A DNA stretch of 64,000 nucleotides from Clostridia bacterium (GTDB lineage: Bacteria; Bacillota; Clostridia; Oscillospirales; CAG-272). Position 1 is the stretch's first letter, and each line of letters begins with the position of its first letter. The notes beneath the pieces are model-generated. The model was given only the letters and a program-made list of their open reading frames with translations. It was not told where the DNA came from and ran no database searches. Of the stretch, positions 15,007 through 23,829 are shown in pieces. Where the stretch lies: contig JAFTYG010000051.1 in assembly GCA_017461365.1 (NCBI GenBank), forward strand, positions 24,977 through 88,976. Direction: 5' to 3'. A program made the position numbers and the translations under genes.

Positions 15007-16818
15007 ATGAAAATTTTTGACAGAGCTGAGGTAAAGCTCACGTCGGGCTATCTGTTCGACAAGCAGGAGCTTAACCGTCGTATAACGGTAGACGCCGTGT
15101 ACGACCGCTTTTTCGACACGGGAAGAATAGAGGCGTTCAAGCTCGGATGGAAAGAGGGCGGCGAAAATAAGCCCCATATCTTCTGGGACAGCGACGTTGC
15201 AAAGTGGATGGAGGGCGCGGCTTACATACTCTCGGAGCACCCCGACGCCGAGCTTGAAGCAAGGATCGACGCTATCGTTGCCGACGTAAAGCGCGGTCAG
15301 CACTCGGACGGATATTTCAATATATATTTCACTGTTGTAGAGCCCGACGGACACTTTACGAACCGCGACCGACATGAGCTCTACTGCGCGGGACACCTTA
15401 TGGAAGCGGCGGTGGCTCTCGATAAATATTGCCACAAGGGCGAGCTTCTCGAATGTATGGATAAATACGCCGATTGTATATACAAAGCCTTTATTTCCGA
15501 AAAGACTGCGAAGTTCTCCACGCCGGGGCATGAGGAGATAGAGCTTGCGCTCGTTCGTATGTACTGCCACACGGGAAAGAAAAAATATCTTGAAATGGCG
15601 GAGTATTTTATAAACACAAGAGGCGCTGTCGACGAGCAGATGAAGGGATCTTACGATCAGAGCCACCTGCCCGTGAGAGAGCAATCCGAGGTCGTCGGAC
15701 ACGCGGTAAGGGCAATGTATCTCTATACGGGAATGGCAAAGCTCGCAAAGGAGACGGGAGATAAGGCCCTTTTTGAAGCCTGCAAGAGACTTTGGGCGGA
15801 CGCGACAGAGAAAAAGATGTACGTCACGGGCGGCTTGGGCTCGACCTATATAGGTGAGGCGTTCACCTCGGCTTACGATATGCCCAACGACACCGCGTAC
15901 ACGGAGACCTGCGCCTCGATCGGACTTATGTTTTTCGCAAACGCAATGCTCGCATTGGAGAACGACGCGAAATATGCCGACGTCATAGAGAGAGCCATGT
16001 ATAACGGAATGATGTCGGGGCTCTCGCTCGACGGCAAGGCGTTTTTCTACGAAAATCCTCTTGAGATAAGCCTTTCTGAGCATTTCAGCCTCGAGGGCGC
16101 GGGAAGAACGTTCAAGGTGATGAAGAGAAAGCTTCCTATAACCGAGCGCGTAGAGGTGTTCAAATGCTCCTGCTGTCCTCCCAATATCGTAAGACTTTTC
16201 CCGTCCTTTGGGGAGTACATATACGGCTGTGAGGGCGATACGCTCTATGTAAATCAGTTCGTGTCCTCGCAGCTTTCGTCGGGAGACGTCGGCTGTGTTA
16301 TGACCGCCGATTATCCGAGAAGCGGAAGCATTTCGATAACGCCCGAGGGTGTGAAGCGTGTGGCAATAAGAATACCGTCGTGGTGCAAGAGCTTTGGGCT
16401 CAATAAGCCATACAGGGAAGAAAAGGGCTATGCCGTTGTCGAATGCGACGGCTCGGAGATCGCGTTGACACTCGATATGACACCGAGAGCCGTGTGGGCT
16501 GATCCGAGAGTCAGACGCGACGCGGGCAGGCTGTGTATCATGCGCGGTCCCGTCGTTTACTGCGCCGAGGGTGTGGATAACGGAGAAAATCTCCACCGTT
16601 TTTCGATCGACGCAGACTTCGGATGGACAGAAAAGGAGAACGAAGCGTTCGGTCTGCCCACCTTGGAGATAGACGCGTATGAGCTTAAATCCACGGGCGA
16701 CGGGCTTTATACGTCAAGCGCGCCGACGAAGGAAAAAACACGCCTGACACTTATACCCTACAATTGCTTTGCCAACAGAGGAGAGAGCGATATGCTCGTC
16801 TGGCTCAGGCAGAATTGA
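15007..16818 (+). CDS. Glycoside hydrolase family 127, beta-L-arabinofuranosidase-like
   Basis: A 603-residue (alpha/alpha)6-barrel enzyme of the former DUF1680 group. Characterised members release beta-L-arabinofuranose from plant glycoproteins or pectin side chains. The zinc-site pattern of the family is intact: Glu300 and Cys302 in AYTETCASIG, and Cys389-Cys390 in KCSCCPPN, where the second cysteine pair includes the proposed nucleophile. Glu284 in YIGEAF lies 16 residues before Glu300, as in the family, and fits the general acid/base. There is no signal peptide, so it acts in the cytoplasm on imported oligosaccharides. Single-gene unit with its own promoter and a terminator shared with the convergent gene. 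Confidence 0.93.
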   Translation: MKIFDRAEVKLTSGYLFDKQELNRRITVDAVYDRFFDTGRIEAFKLGWKEGGENKPHIFWDSDVAKWMEGAAYILSEHPDAELEARIDAIVADVKRGQHSDGYFNIYFTVVEPDGHFTNRDRHELYCAGHLMEAAVALDKYCHKGELLECMDKYADCIYKAFISEKTAKFSTPGHEEIELALVRMYCHTGKKKYLEMAEYFINTRGAVDEQMKGSYDQSHLPVREQSEVVGHAVRAMYLYTGMAKLAKETGDKALFEACKRLWADATEKKMYVTGGLGSTYIGEAFTSAYDMPNDTAYTETCASIGLMFFANAMLALENDAKYADVIERAMYNGMMSGLSLDGKAFFYENPLEISLSEHFSLEGAGRTFKVMKRKLPITERVEVFKCSCCPPNIVRLFPSFGEYIYGCEGDTLYVNQFVSSQLSSGDVGCVMTADYPRSGSISITPEGVKRVAIRIPSWCKSFGLNKPYREEKGYAVVECDGSEIALTLDMTPRAVWADPRVRRDAGRLCIMRGPVVYCAEGVDNGENLHRFSIDADFGWTEKENEAFGLPTLEIDAYELKSTGDGLYTSSAPTKEKTRLTLIPYNCFANRGESDMLVWLRQN

Positions 16819-16830
16819 ATAAGAGAACCG

Positions 16831-16861
16831 AGAGCGGAGGGCTATACCTCCGCTCTTGTTT
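16831..16861. terminator. Bidirectional terminator between convergent genes
   Basis: A perfect 10-base stem AGAGCGGAGG / CCTCCGCTCT with a 6-base loop, followed by TTGTTT on the plus strand. It serves the GH127 gene and abuts the end of the minus-strand gene. Confidence 0.85.
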
Positions 16862-17447
16862 AGTCCCCGTAGCAGAAAAGTATCCTTACGAGGTCGTAGA
16901 TCGGACGTTTGTTTTTGAGAGGATGTACAAATCCCGTTGAATGCAGAAATTCAACTATCTCCCTTGTCTTTCGCGGAGTGCGCGCGATCGGGGATGAAAT
17001 GTCCTCAAAATCACAGCGCTGTGACTCCGCGATATACCTCAGACGCTTGTTCAAGTCTGTAAGCGTTTTGTCGTCGCGGCTGTTTTTAAGCGATACTATA
17101 ACTATGCGGCGGTCTTTATCCTTTTCTCGGATCTTTTCGATAAGTCCGACGTAGCACGCCTCAAAATCCGCGGGAGCTTCGGCAAACAGCTTTACGTCCG
17201 AGTCTCCGATATGTAAGATGACCGTCTCCGGGCAAAGCTCTGAGATGCACTCGTCATATACCTCCGACGCGTCGGTTATCGAGATACTTTCCACGCTTCG
17301 GTTGTATATGTTGTCATCAAGCGCGAACGCCTGCTTCAGCTCTCCGAGCGGTATATCGGTATCCTCCGCGCATCCGAATATAACTATGCCGTCAGCGGCG
17401 GCAAGCCTGTTAAGGCTTCTGTATCTTTTGATCTCGTTTTCAAGCAT
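16860..17447 (-). CDS. SGNH-hydrolase-like protein lacking the catalytic residues
   Basis: About 195 residues whose layout follows SGNH/GDSL esterases: GIVIFGCAED where a GDS block is expected, NRSVES at the position of the Gly block, VILHIGDSDV where IGTND is usual, and GFVHP near the end where DxxHP is usual. The nucleophile serine, the Gly and Asn of the oxyanion hole and the Asp of the dyad are all replaced; only the late His remains. It is therefore probably non-catalytic or very divergent. Start at ATG 17447 behind GAGAGGAGG, overlapping the upstream PQ-loop gene by eight bases. No signal peptide. Confidence 0.6.
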   Translation of the reverse strand: MLENEIKRYRSLNRLAAADGIVIFGCAEDTDIPLGELKQAFALDDNIYNRSVESISITDASEVYDECISELCPETVILHIGDSDVKLFAEAPADFEACYVGLIEKIREKDKDRRIVIVSLKNSRDDKTLTDLNKRLRYIAESQRCDFEDISSPIARTPRKTREIVEFLHSTGFVHPLKNKRPIYDLVRILFCYGD

Positions 17448-17745
17448 TTTCTGCCTCCTCTCTTTCCTTGACGGCGCTTGCCTTTTTATCAAGCGCCATA
17501 TTTCTGAAATAAACGGCGAGGTTGAGCAAAACGATGGCGAGATTCAAAAGATACGCGATCAGAACGTAATTGATGTTTCCCGTCGCCAGCTTCGCAAATA
17601 TCCCTGCGACGTACCCCGTGATGATAAGCAGTGTGAACGGAAGACTCGTGCTCTTCGCTGTCCTCGACTTGTACGCCTTGTAAAGATTGAGCGGCCATGA
17701 AAATCCGAAGCAGACGAGCATAACGGTCTCAAGAATTTGTGCCAT
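17440..17745 (-). CDS. Small PQ-loop / SemiSWEET-like membrane protein
   Basis: About 101 residues with three hydrophobic segments: LETVMLVCFGFSWPLNLYKA, PFTLLIITGYVAGIFAKL, and NYVLIAYLLNLAIVLLNLAVYF. The first contains FSWPLNLYKAYKSRTAKSTS, matching the PQ-loop signature (Pro-Leu/Gln then KS-TAKSxS) of SWEET-like and related transporters, which act as dimers of three-helix units. Start ATG at 17745 has AGGAGG upstream. First gene of a two-gene unit with the SGNH-like protein. Substrate unknown. Confidence 0.72.
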   Translation of the reverse strand: MAQILETVMLVCFGFSWPLNLYKAYKSRTAKSTSLPFTLLIITGYVAGIFAKLATGNINYVLIAYLLNLAIVLLNLAVYFRNMALDKKASAVKEREEAENA

Positions 17746-17777
17746 AATAAATATCCTCCTTAATATTTGGTGCTCTA

Positions 17778-17806
17778 AGCATACCACTCTGTAGGACAGA
17801 AATCAA
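17778..17806 (-). promoter_or_regulatory. Promoter of the PQ-loop gene pair
   Basis: Minus strand TTGATT (17806-17801), 17 bases, TATGCT (17783-17778), about 35 bases before the start codon. Confidence 0.65.
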
Positions 17807-17885
17807 TTATTCGAAAATTATAAACGCATTTTTTGACGAAATATCATTTATTTTACTTTCAAAAGCCGTTTTAAAAAGAAATATA

Positions 17886-17894
17886 TGGTATAAT
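17886..17894 (+). promoter_or_regulatory. Extended -10 promoter of the two-component genes
   Basis: TGGTATAAT is an extended -10 box; the region 17 bases upstream has no good -35. Transcription would begin near 17900, which rules out a histidine kinase start at 17895. Confidence 0.6.
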
Positions 17895-17933
17895 ATGCGT
17901 GTAACGAAAACCGACGGCGGTGAAAAGATAAAA

Positions 17934-19571
17934 ATGAAAAAAATAAAAATGACGAAAAAAACGGGGATTTACGCAAAGGGCTCTCTGCGCCGAATACAGA
18001 GAAAGATATTTTCCACTCAGCTCATTCTGATAGTGACCTTGGCACTGATACTCGGATGCGCGGGAATATGGATAAATCTTCATTTTGAAACGCAAAAGAG
18101 AGACCGAAATCTGCAAAATATATCAAAGACCATTGCCGACTCGCCTATCTTTGACGACACCTCGTCCGAGGAGCGCACCGACGTGCTGACCGAATATCTC
18201 GACTCGCTTCAAAAAACGCTCGGGGATATAGACGTTATTTCGGTGGTTGATACCGAAAACAAAAGGCTGTACCACTCCAATCACGAGCTGATCGGAACCG
18301 TTTACGACGGCACGCTTCCGTCCTTTTCGGAGGAGCAGCTTTATACGGAGGACAGCAACGGCCCGTCGGGTAAGCAAAGGCGCGCGTACGCGGCGATATA
18401 TGACGACGAGGGAAGATACGTCGGCTTCGTGATCACCGTTATGCTCCGTGAGAGTATAAATAAAGAAACGTTGCAGACTATGCTGATATTTTTTATCATC
18501 ACAGCCGCCGCAGTGCTTATGGAGCTGATGATCTCGGCGGAGCTGTCGGTGAATATCAAGAAAAAGCTCCTCGGCTACGAGCCCGACGTGTTTACCGCGA
18601 TGTATAAGGTGAGAGATAATATCCTCGAGTCGCTTGCCGAGGGAGTTATAGCGATAGACCGCGAGGGAAGGGTGCAGTTCGCCAACGCGTCGGCGCAGAG
18701 GATGCTTGGCGGCGATCCGTCAAAGCCGAATATAGTCGGCAGACACATAGGTGAGGTATGTGAGCCTTCAATATTCGAGCCTACGCTCGAGCGGGGGGAA
18801 AAGGAGTTCGGAATACAGGATCAAGGGCTGAATGCTCCGAACGTGCTGCTTGACCGCATACCGATAAAAAAGGACGGGGAGATCGTCGGAGCGGTGGGAA
18901 TACTGCATGATCGCAAGGAATATACAAGGCTTATGGAGGATCTTGCGGGAACGCGCTATCTCGTTGACTCAATGAGAGCCAACAATCACGATTTTACAAA
19001 TAAGCTCCACGTTATTCTCGGGCTCATTCAGATGGAGATGTATGACGAGGCTACCTCTTACATCGAAAACATAACCATCGTTCAGCGTGAAACGGTAAGC
19101 AAGATAATGGCGGCGGTTGGAGAGCCTTCCGTTGCGGCTCTGCTTATCGGAAAAACCGCAAGAGCCTCCGAATTGAACGTAAAATTTATTTTGAGAGAGG
19201 GCTGCTCTTATAACAAGGATGATTGCCCGTTGCCGACCGAGACGCTTATCACCGTTATCGGAAATCTGATCGACAACGCGTTTGATGCGATGAACGGCAA
19301 CGGCGAGCAATATGACAGACCTAAGGAGCTAATGCTCGGTATCTATTCGAGTAAGGGAGCGCTTCTTATCACAGCGGACGATACGGGAGTCGGAATTGCT
19401 CCCGAGAATATTGAAAAAATATTCGAATACGGATATTCGACCAAGGGAGAAGGCAGAGGTACGGGACTTTATCAGGTAAAAACAATGGTCGAGGGGCTGG
19501 GCGGAACCGTTTCGGTCGAGTCACAGCCTGATGTGGGAACATCCTTTTCCGTCAGCTTTATAAAGATATAG
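17934..19571 (+). CDS. CitA/DcuS-family sensor histidine kinase
   Basis: A 545-residue membrane sensor. The order is TM1 (about 28-48), an extracytoplasmic sensor domain of roughly 130 residues, TM2 (near 185-210), a cytoplasmic PAS domain (ILESLAEGVIAIDREGRVQFAN), and a SpoB-like dimerisation helix with the phosphoacceptor His352 in NNHDFTNKLH. The ATPase domain carries N-box GNLIDNAFDAM, G1 DDTGVGIAPENI, F-box IFEYGYSTK and GRGTGLYQVK. The family senses citrate, malate or other C4-dicarboxylates. Start is ATG 17934, inside the predicted transcript; a second ATG at 17949 is possible. Cognate regulator is 11 bases downstream. Confidence 0.92.
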   Translation: MKKIKMTKKTGIYAKGSLRRIQRKIFSTQLILIVTLALILGCAGIWINLHFETQKRDRNLQNISKTIADSPIFDDTSSEERTDVLTEYLDSLQKTLGDIDVISVVDTENKRLYHSNHELIGTVYDGTLPSFSEEQLYTEDSNGPSGKQRRAYAAIYDDEGRYVGFVITVMLRESINKETLQTMLIFFIITAAAVLMELMISAELSVNIKKKLLGYEPDVFTAMYKVRDNILESLAEGVIAIDREGRVQFANASAQRMLGGDPSKPNIVGRHIGEVCEPSIFEPTLERGEKEFGIQDQGLNAPNVLLDRIPIKKDGEIVGAVGILHDRKEYTRLMEDLAGTRYLVDSMRANNHDFTNKLHVILGLIQMEMYDEATSYIENITIVQRETVSKIMAAVGEPSVAALLIGKTARASELNVKFILREGCSYNKDDCPLPTETLITVIGNLIDNAFDAMNGNGEQYDRPKELMLGIYSSKGALLITADDTGVGIAPENIEKIFEYGYSTKGEGRGTGLYQVKTMVEGLGGTVSVESQPDVGTSFSVSFIKI

Positions 19572-19582
19572 GAGGACAGGCG

Positions 19583-20263
19583 GTGTACAGAGTTTTAATT
19601 GTTGAAGACGATCCTATGGTGTCTATGATAAACGAGCAGTATGTGAGCCGTAACAAGGCTTTTTGCGTGGTGGGCAAATGTAAGGACGGTAAAAGCGCGC
19701 TTGCTTTTCTTGAAAACAACGAGGTGGATTTGGTCGTGCTCGACGTATATATGCCGCTTATGGACGGCTTTGAGACGTTGCGTCAGATAAGAAAGGAAAA
19801 AAGATCGGTCGACGTCATAATGGTGACGGCGGCGAACGATAGGGAGTCCTTGGAGGAGGCGTTGCACCTCGGCGCGGTCGATTATCTCGTCAAGCCCTTT
19901 ACCTACGACCGCTTTCGTATAGCTCTCGATAAATATACAGCGCAGACCGACGCGCTGAATGGGATAGATACGCTCAATCAGAAAAGCATAGATCATATCA
20001 TAGAAAACGCCCGTAAAAAGGGCGAGGATATGTACCCCAAGGGAATACAGGAAAAGACGCTCGGAACTATACTCGATAAGCTGAGGTCGGATCCCGCAAA
20101 ATGGATGACGGGAGACGATATTGCCGAAAGCATAGGACTTACGGGCGTTACCGTGAGAAGATACCTGAACTATCTGTCCGAGAGAGGGCTGGTCGTTGCC
20201 GAGATAAATTACGAAACGGGCGGCAGACCTTGCATGATGTATAAAATAGCAAAATCGCCGTAA
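19583..20263 (+). CDS. CitB/DcuR-family response regulator
   Basis: A 226-residue DNA-binding regulator. The receiver domain has the acidic pair Glu8-Asp9-Asp10, phosphoacceptor Asp54 (VVLDVYMPLMDG), Thr82 and Lys104 (YLVKPF). The C-terminal part holds the winged helix-turn-helix of the CitT/DcuR type (MTGDDIAESIGLTGVTVRRYLNYL). Starts with GTG at 19583 behind GGAGG. Homologues switch on transporters and enzymes for citrate or C4-dicarboxylates. No such transport gene is directly attached; the nearest candidate target is the AEC transporter gene at 22286-23248. Confidence 0.93.
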   Translation: MYRVLIVEDDPMVSMINEQYVSRNKAFCVVGKCKDGKSALAFLENNEVDLVVLDVYMPLMDGFETLRQIRKEKRSVDVIMVTAANDRESLEEALHLGAVDYLVKPFTYDRFRIALDKYTAQTDALNGIDTLNQKSIDHIIENARKKGEDMYPKGIQEKTLGTILDKLRSDPAKWMTGDDIAESIGLTGVTVRRYLNYLSERGLVVAEINYETGGRPCMMYKIAKSP

Positions 20264-20265
20264 GA

Positions 20266-20306
20266 AAAACGGGGTGTCCCATCAAAAAGATGAGACATCC
20301 CGTTTT
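20266..20306. terminator. Bidirectional terminator
   Basis: An 18-base stem (AAAACGGGGTGTCCCATC paired with GATGAGACATCCCGTTTT, two G-U pairs) with T-rich flanks on both strands. It lies between the convergent response regulator and protease genes. Confidence 0.92.
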
Positions 20307-20309
20307 ACT

Positions 20310-22232
20310 TTATTTGTTTTGTTTGTTTCGCTTGCGCCTGATAATGAGCGCCACCGCCGCCGCGATACCTACGGCGAGAGCTACGACAAGCACTACCGCC
20401 GCTATTGCAACAATTGCAACTATTAGGATGATCACTGCCGCGATCGCTAAGGACGCGTACGTGAGATCTCCAAAGAAAATACCGTCCCCGAAAATGTCGT
20501 CCTCTCCGCCGATGATTCCTATACCCGTGTCGGCGCTGTCTACCTCTCCTCCCGTTCCGTCGGCGATCTGCTCAACGCGCACCTTGACGCTTAGTGAGAT
20601 AGTCTTGTAGCGCATGATGTTGTCGGGGGTAAAAAAGAGCTCGATAATATCGCCGTCGCTAGGCGTGACCGTATCGTCCGCATAGCTCCATACACCTGCT
20701 ATTTCCTTATCCGTATCGGGATCAAGCACGGCGGGTATCGAAAGCAGAGCCTCCGAGAGAGTCTGCCCCTCTTTCAGTTGAACGTCGGGTGCTGTTGCGT
20801 CCGTTACGGGCGTAGTTCTGTCTCCGAGGGTTATCGTGTACGCCTTGATACGCGCGTTCCACGGCGTGTCATCTTCGTATGCGTCCGCCCACTTCCCGTC
20901 GCCCTCGTTGTAGACCGTCTGCCCTCTTTTTACCGTTGCGTCGGAGACGTATTTTGCGCCATCTGTCATTTCGGTTTCACTGTCCGCGTCTACCATCAGC
21001 CCCATATCGGCAGATAGCGACACGGCAAAGCTCTTGCCCGCAGGCAGCTCTACCTCACTGTCGAGTATCACTGTATTGTACCCCTCATGCAGAAGCCCCG
21101 TCTGCGTGTGTATAAGCCTTCGGTACGTAAAGCCTCCCGAGGAGGTATATTCGGGCTCGCCGTATATCTTCAGCGTGTATTCGCGCGTCTTACCAATGTC
21201 GATCGCCGCCACGCCAACAGAGCATAGAAGCTCGTCGCTCTCGCCCGCGGTGAATATATTTGCCGCCTCGCCACTTCCGTTCGTCATTGAAACGTACAGC
21301 ATGGATACGCCGCCGTCGTGCTGATAGAGAGTGTCGTATGAGCGCGTGGGAGTAACGTCGAATGCCGCTCCGCCCGTAAGGGTTACGTCCTCATAGGAGA
21401 TCCAGAAATATCCGTTAAGTCCCCAATCCGAGCCCCAGCTGTTTTTTACGAGCCACGCGCCGTTGTTTGAGGGACAGTTGCCCTGCTTGAAGTTAAATCT
21501 CGAATAGTTGTCATCCCAACCGACGATAGTTACCGAGTGGTCCGCTACCTTCGAGGTGTCGGAGCAATACTGAGCGTACGTTGAAAAGGCGGGCATATAT
21601 TCGTAATAATTCATATACGCCGTATCACTGTGATAGCTCACCGCTACCGCGCCGTATTCGTACACAGCGTGCTTTACCGCCTCCGTGTCCTCGGCTATAT
21701 CAAGAAGAATTACGTTTTCTATCCTGTAATCCGAGAGGTACATCTTCTCGTCGGGTAGCATTAAGGAGGGCTCTATGATAAACGTGTTGAACGGCGCTAC
21801 AGCCTCGTTGGCAAAGCCTATTCCGCTTGAAAGCGTGAGCGCCGCTATTACGTCAAAGCCGCCAAGATAATAGTACGGCGTATTTCCGTCAAGATAAACA
21901 CTGTCTCCCGTGCCCGCGCGCTCGCCGTAGTAGGCAAAGTAGGCAAGGTGCCATTCGGAAAGATCAATGGCTTCTCTGTTCGCGCCGTGGTTCTTTATCG
22001 CGTCAGCCTCCGCGCAGGCAACTGCCGAGAACGCCCAACAAAGCCCGTAGGAGTATTGATCCTTTGCCTCGGTCGAGTAGAGCATATTGTTATAATCGGT
22101 GCTGAACGATGACGGAAGCGTGTCCTCCTCATCAGTCTCCGCCGCCGATACGCTCGGGGCGGAAATTGAAAATATCGCGCCTGACAGCATAATAAATGCA
22201 AGCATCAGAACGGCAAGCTTTTTTATTTTCAT
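20310..22232 (-). CDS. Papain-like (C1) surface protease with C-terminal anchor
   Basis: A 640-residue secreted cysteine protease. A signal peptide ends near Ala30. The C1 domain has oxyanion Gln59 and nucleophile Cys65 (KDQYSYGLCWAFSA), the catalytic His in DHSVTIVGWDDNY and Asn in VKNSWGSDWGLNGYFWISYED. A beta-rich lectin-like domain follows (GEANIFTAGESDELLCSVGV onward), then a spacer with a D/G-rich part. A transmembrane segment of about 35 residues and a short Arg/Lys tail (IIRRKRNKQNK) place the enzyme on the cell surface facing outward. It follows the five-gene operon beginning with the Nudix gene; a TATAAT lies 30-odd bases upstream but the -35 is poor. Confidence 0.9.
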   Translation of the reverse strand: MKIKKLAVLMLAFIMLSGAIFSISAPSVSAAETDEEDTLPSSFSTDYNNMLYSTEAKDQYSYGLCWAFSAVACAEADAIKNHGANREAIDLSEWHLAYFAYYGERAGTGDSVYLDGNTPYYYLGGFDVIAALTLSSGIGFANEAVAPFNTFIIEPSLMLPDEKMYLSDYRIENVILLDIAEDTEAVKHAVYEYGAVAVSYHSDTAYMNYYEYMPAFSTYAQYCSDTSKVADHSVTIVGWDDNYSRFNFKQGNCPSNNGAWLVKNSWGSDWGLNGYFWISYEDVTLTGGAAFDVTPTRSYDTLYQHDGGVSMLYVSMTNGSGEAANIFTAGESDELLCSVGVAAIDIGKTREYTLKIYGEPEYTSSGGFTYRRLIHTQTGLLHEGYNTVILDSEVELPAGKSFAVSLSADMGLMVDADSETEMTDGAKYVSDATVKRGQTVYNEGDGKWADAYEDDTPWNARIKAYTITLGDRTTPVTDATAPDVQLKEGQTLSEALLSIPAVLDPDTDKEIAGVWSYADDTVTPSDGDIIELFFTPDNIMRYKTISLSVKVRVEQIADGTGGEVDSADTGIGIIGGEDDIFGDGIFFGDLTYASLAIAAVIILIVAIVAIAAVVLVVALAVGIAAAVALIIRRKRNKQNK

Positions 22233-22285
22233 CGTATTTATCTATCCTTGAATTAAGATTTTTCGGATAACGGTATTATACAAAT

Positions 22286-23248
22286 TCAAAGCTCCACAAG
22301 CTTTTGCGCTAAAAACATAACGCAGGGCATCGTTACCACCGAAAAGAGCGACGTTGTGCCTACCGCCTGCGCGGAGTATCTCGGATTTATGTCGTAAAGC
22401 TCGGCAAGCATAGTAAGCGTCGTCGCGCAGGGCATAGACGTCACCGCCGCCGCAAAGAGTATCCAATCGTCAAGCCCGATGAGCTTCAGAAATGCGCAAG
22501 CGATAAGCGGAACGATTATCAGCTTTACCGCGCAGAGATAGTATATCTTTCCCGAGCAGAATATTTGCTTGAATGTGCAGGTGGCGAGAAGCGCGCCAAT
22601 GATAAACATTGATATGGGGGTGCAGATCGATGCCGTAAAGTCAAAGCTCTTCATCACAAAGGTGGGGAAAGCAAAGAAGGGACGGCAGCAAAGATAGAGC
22701 ATAAAGCCGATAAAGCAGGGAACTGTTCCGAAATTGAGAAGCTTCTTGGGAGTGAGCTTGATGTCGTCGCGCTTGCGGGCAAGTATCATAATACCCCACG
22801 TCCAGAGGAATACGTTGAAGCTGACTATAAAGAACGCTCCCATAAATTCGCCCGTGTCTCCGAAAAGCGATTTGAGTATCGGTATGCCGAGAAAACCGAC
22901 GTTTCCGAAGATTGCGGCAAATTCGGTGAGCTTCTGCTCGTCAAGATTTTTAAATCCGCGAAAGGCAACAAATGCGAGCACAGCTACAAATATATGTACG
23001 GCAAAGCCGAACAGAAGCGTCTGAAAGCCCAAGGAGAGCTTCTCGGCGCTGTATTCCATTTTTATGAGCGAATTGATTATAAGAGCGGGCTGACCGATCT
23101 TGATGATGAGTGCGGACAGCTTTTTTGACGCCACGCTGTCAACTATCTTCGTTTTACCCGCAACAAATCCTACTATAAGCAGGATGAAAAAGGCAAGTAT
23201 TAAATTGAAAAATTCCGTAAATTGCGCTATAAATTCTATGAACTGCAT
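22286..23248 (-). CDS. AEC family transporter (auxin efflux carrier / malate permease-like)
   Basis: A 320-residue integral membrane protein with about ten hydrophobic segments in two halves, as in the AEC family. Bacterial members include malate permeases such as MleP. Recognisable features are FIILLIVGFVAGKTKIVDS-like N-terminal sequence, the GNVGFLGIPI motif near 114, and the late SMPCATTLTMLAE segment. Its first codon overlaps the stop of the uracil-DNA glycosylase gene by one base (TAATG). A CitA/CitB-type two-component system is encoded 2 kb away; organic acid transport under that control is inference. Confidence 0.88.
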   Translation of the reverse strand: MQFIEFIAQFTEFFNLILAFFILLIVGFVAGKTKIVDSVASKKLSALIIKIGQPALIINSLIKMEYSAEKLSLGFQTLLFGFAVHIFVAVLAFVAFRGFKNLDEQKLTEFAAIFGNVGFLGIPILKSLFGDTGEFMGAFFIVSFNVFLWTWGIMILARKRDDIKLTPKKLLNFGTVPCFIGFMLYLCCRPFFAFPTFVMKSFDFTASICTPISMFIIGALLATCTFKQIFCSGKIYYLCAVKLIIVPLIACAFLKLIGLDDWILFAAAVTSMPCATTLTMLAELYDINPRYSAQAVGTTSLFSVVTMPCVMFLAQKLVEL

Positions 23249-23814
23249 TACTTTTTACCCGTTATCTCGTCAAGCTTCTCCTTTATGCTCTTCATATCGG
23301 TCAGCATATCCTCTTTCTTTCGCGGATCGCGCAGAAGAAGAGCGGGATGATAGACCGCAGTGATAAGGAAATTTCCCTTTTGCACCCACTGTCCGTGCTC
23401 CTTGGTTATCTTGTAGTCGGGGCGGATGAGGCGCATTGCCGAGATCCTGCCGAGACATACGATGATCTTAGGATTTATGAGCTTCACCTGACGGCGTAGA
23501 AACTCTATGCAGGCGTCCTCCTCTGCGGGAAGAGGATCGCGGTTCTTCGGGGGACGGCATTTGAGGATGTTTGCAATATATACGCTCTCCCTCGGTATGT
23601 CCACCGCGTAAAAATATTCGTCAAGAAGCTGTCCCGCTCTGCCGACAAAGGGAGTTCCCGTCTTGTCCTCGTTGTCCCCGGGGGCTTCGCCTATAAAGAG
23701 TATGTCGGCTTCGCGGTTGCCCGTACCGAAAACGCAATTTGTCCTTGTTTTTGAAAGCTCGCAGGCGGTGCAGGAGCTACACTCCTCGTAGAGCTTTTCC
23801 CATGTATCGTTCAT
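23248..23814 (-). CDS. Uracil-DNA glycosylase, family 4 (4Fe-4S)
   Basis: A 188-residue repair enzyme that removes uracil from DNA. The four cluster cysteines are at 15, 18, 86 and 102 (CTAC near the N-terminus, KCRPPKNR, and AC in the following helix). Motif A is GEAPGDNED and the late active-site motif is YHPALLLRDPRKK. Length is normal for the thermophile/clostridial type. It is in a tightly packed operon: 15 bases after DUF1015, one-base overlap with the AEC gene. The neighbours suggest no shared pathway. Confidence 0.94.
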   Translation of the reverse strand: MNDTWEKLYEECSSCTACELSKTRTNCVFGTGNREADILFIGEAPGDNEDKTGTPFVGRAGQLLDEYFYAVDIPRESVYIANILKCRPPKNRDPLPAEEDACIEFLRRQVKLINPKIIVCLGRISAMRLIRPDYKITKEHGQWVQKGNFLITAVYHPALLLRDPRKKEDMLTDMKSIKEKLDEITGKK

Positions 23815-23829
23815 TTTGTCACCTGTTTC

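Noticed and set aside
14968-16596. A 542-codon minus-strand frame opposite GH127
   Set aside because: GH127 has all its catalytic motifs on the plus strand; the antisense frame is long only because of codon bias.
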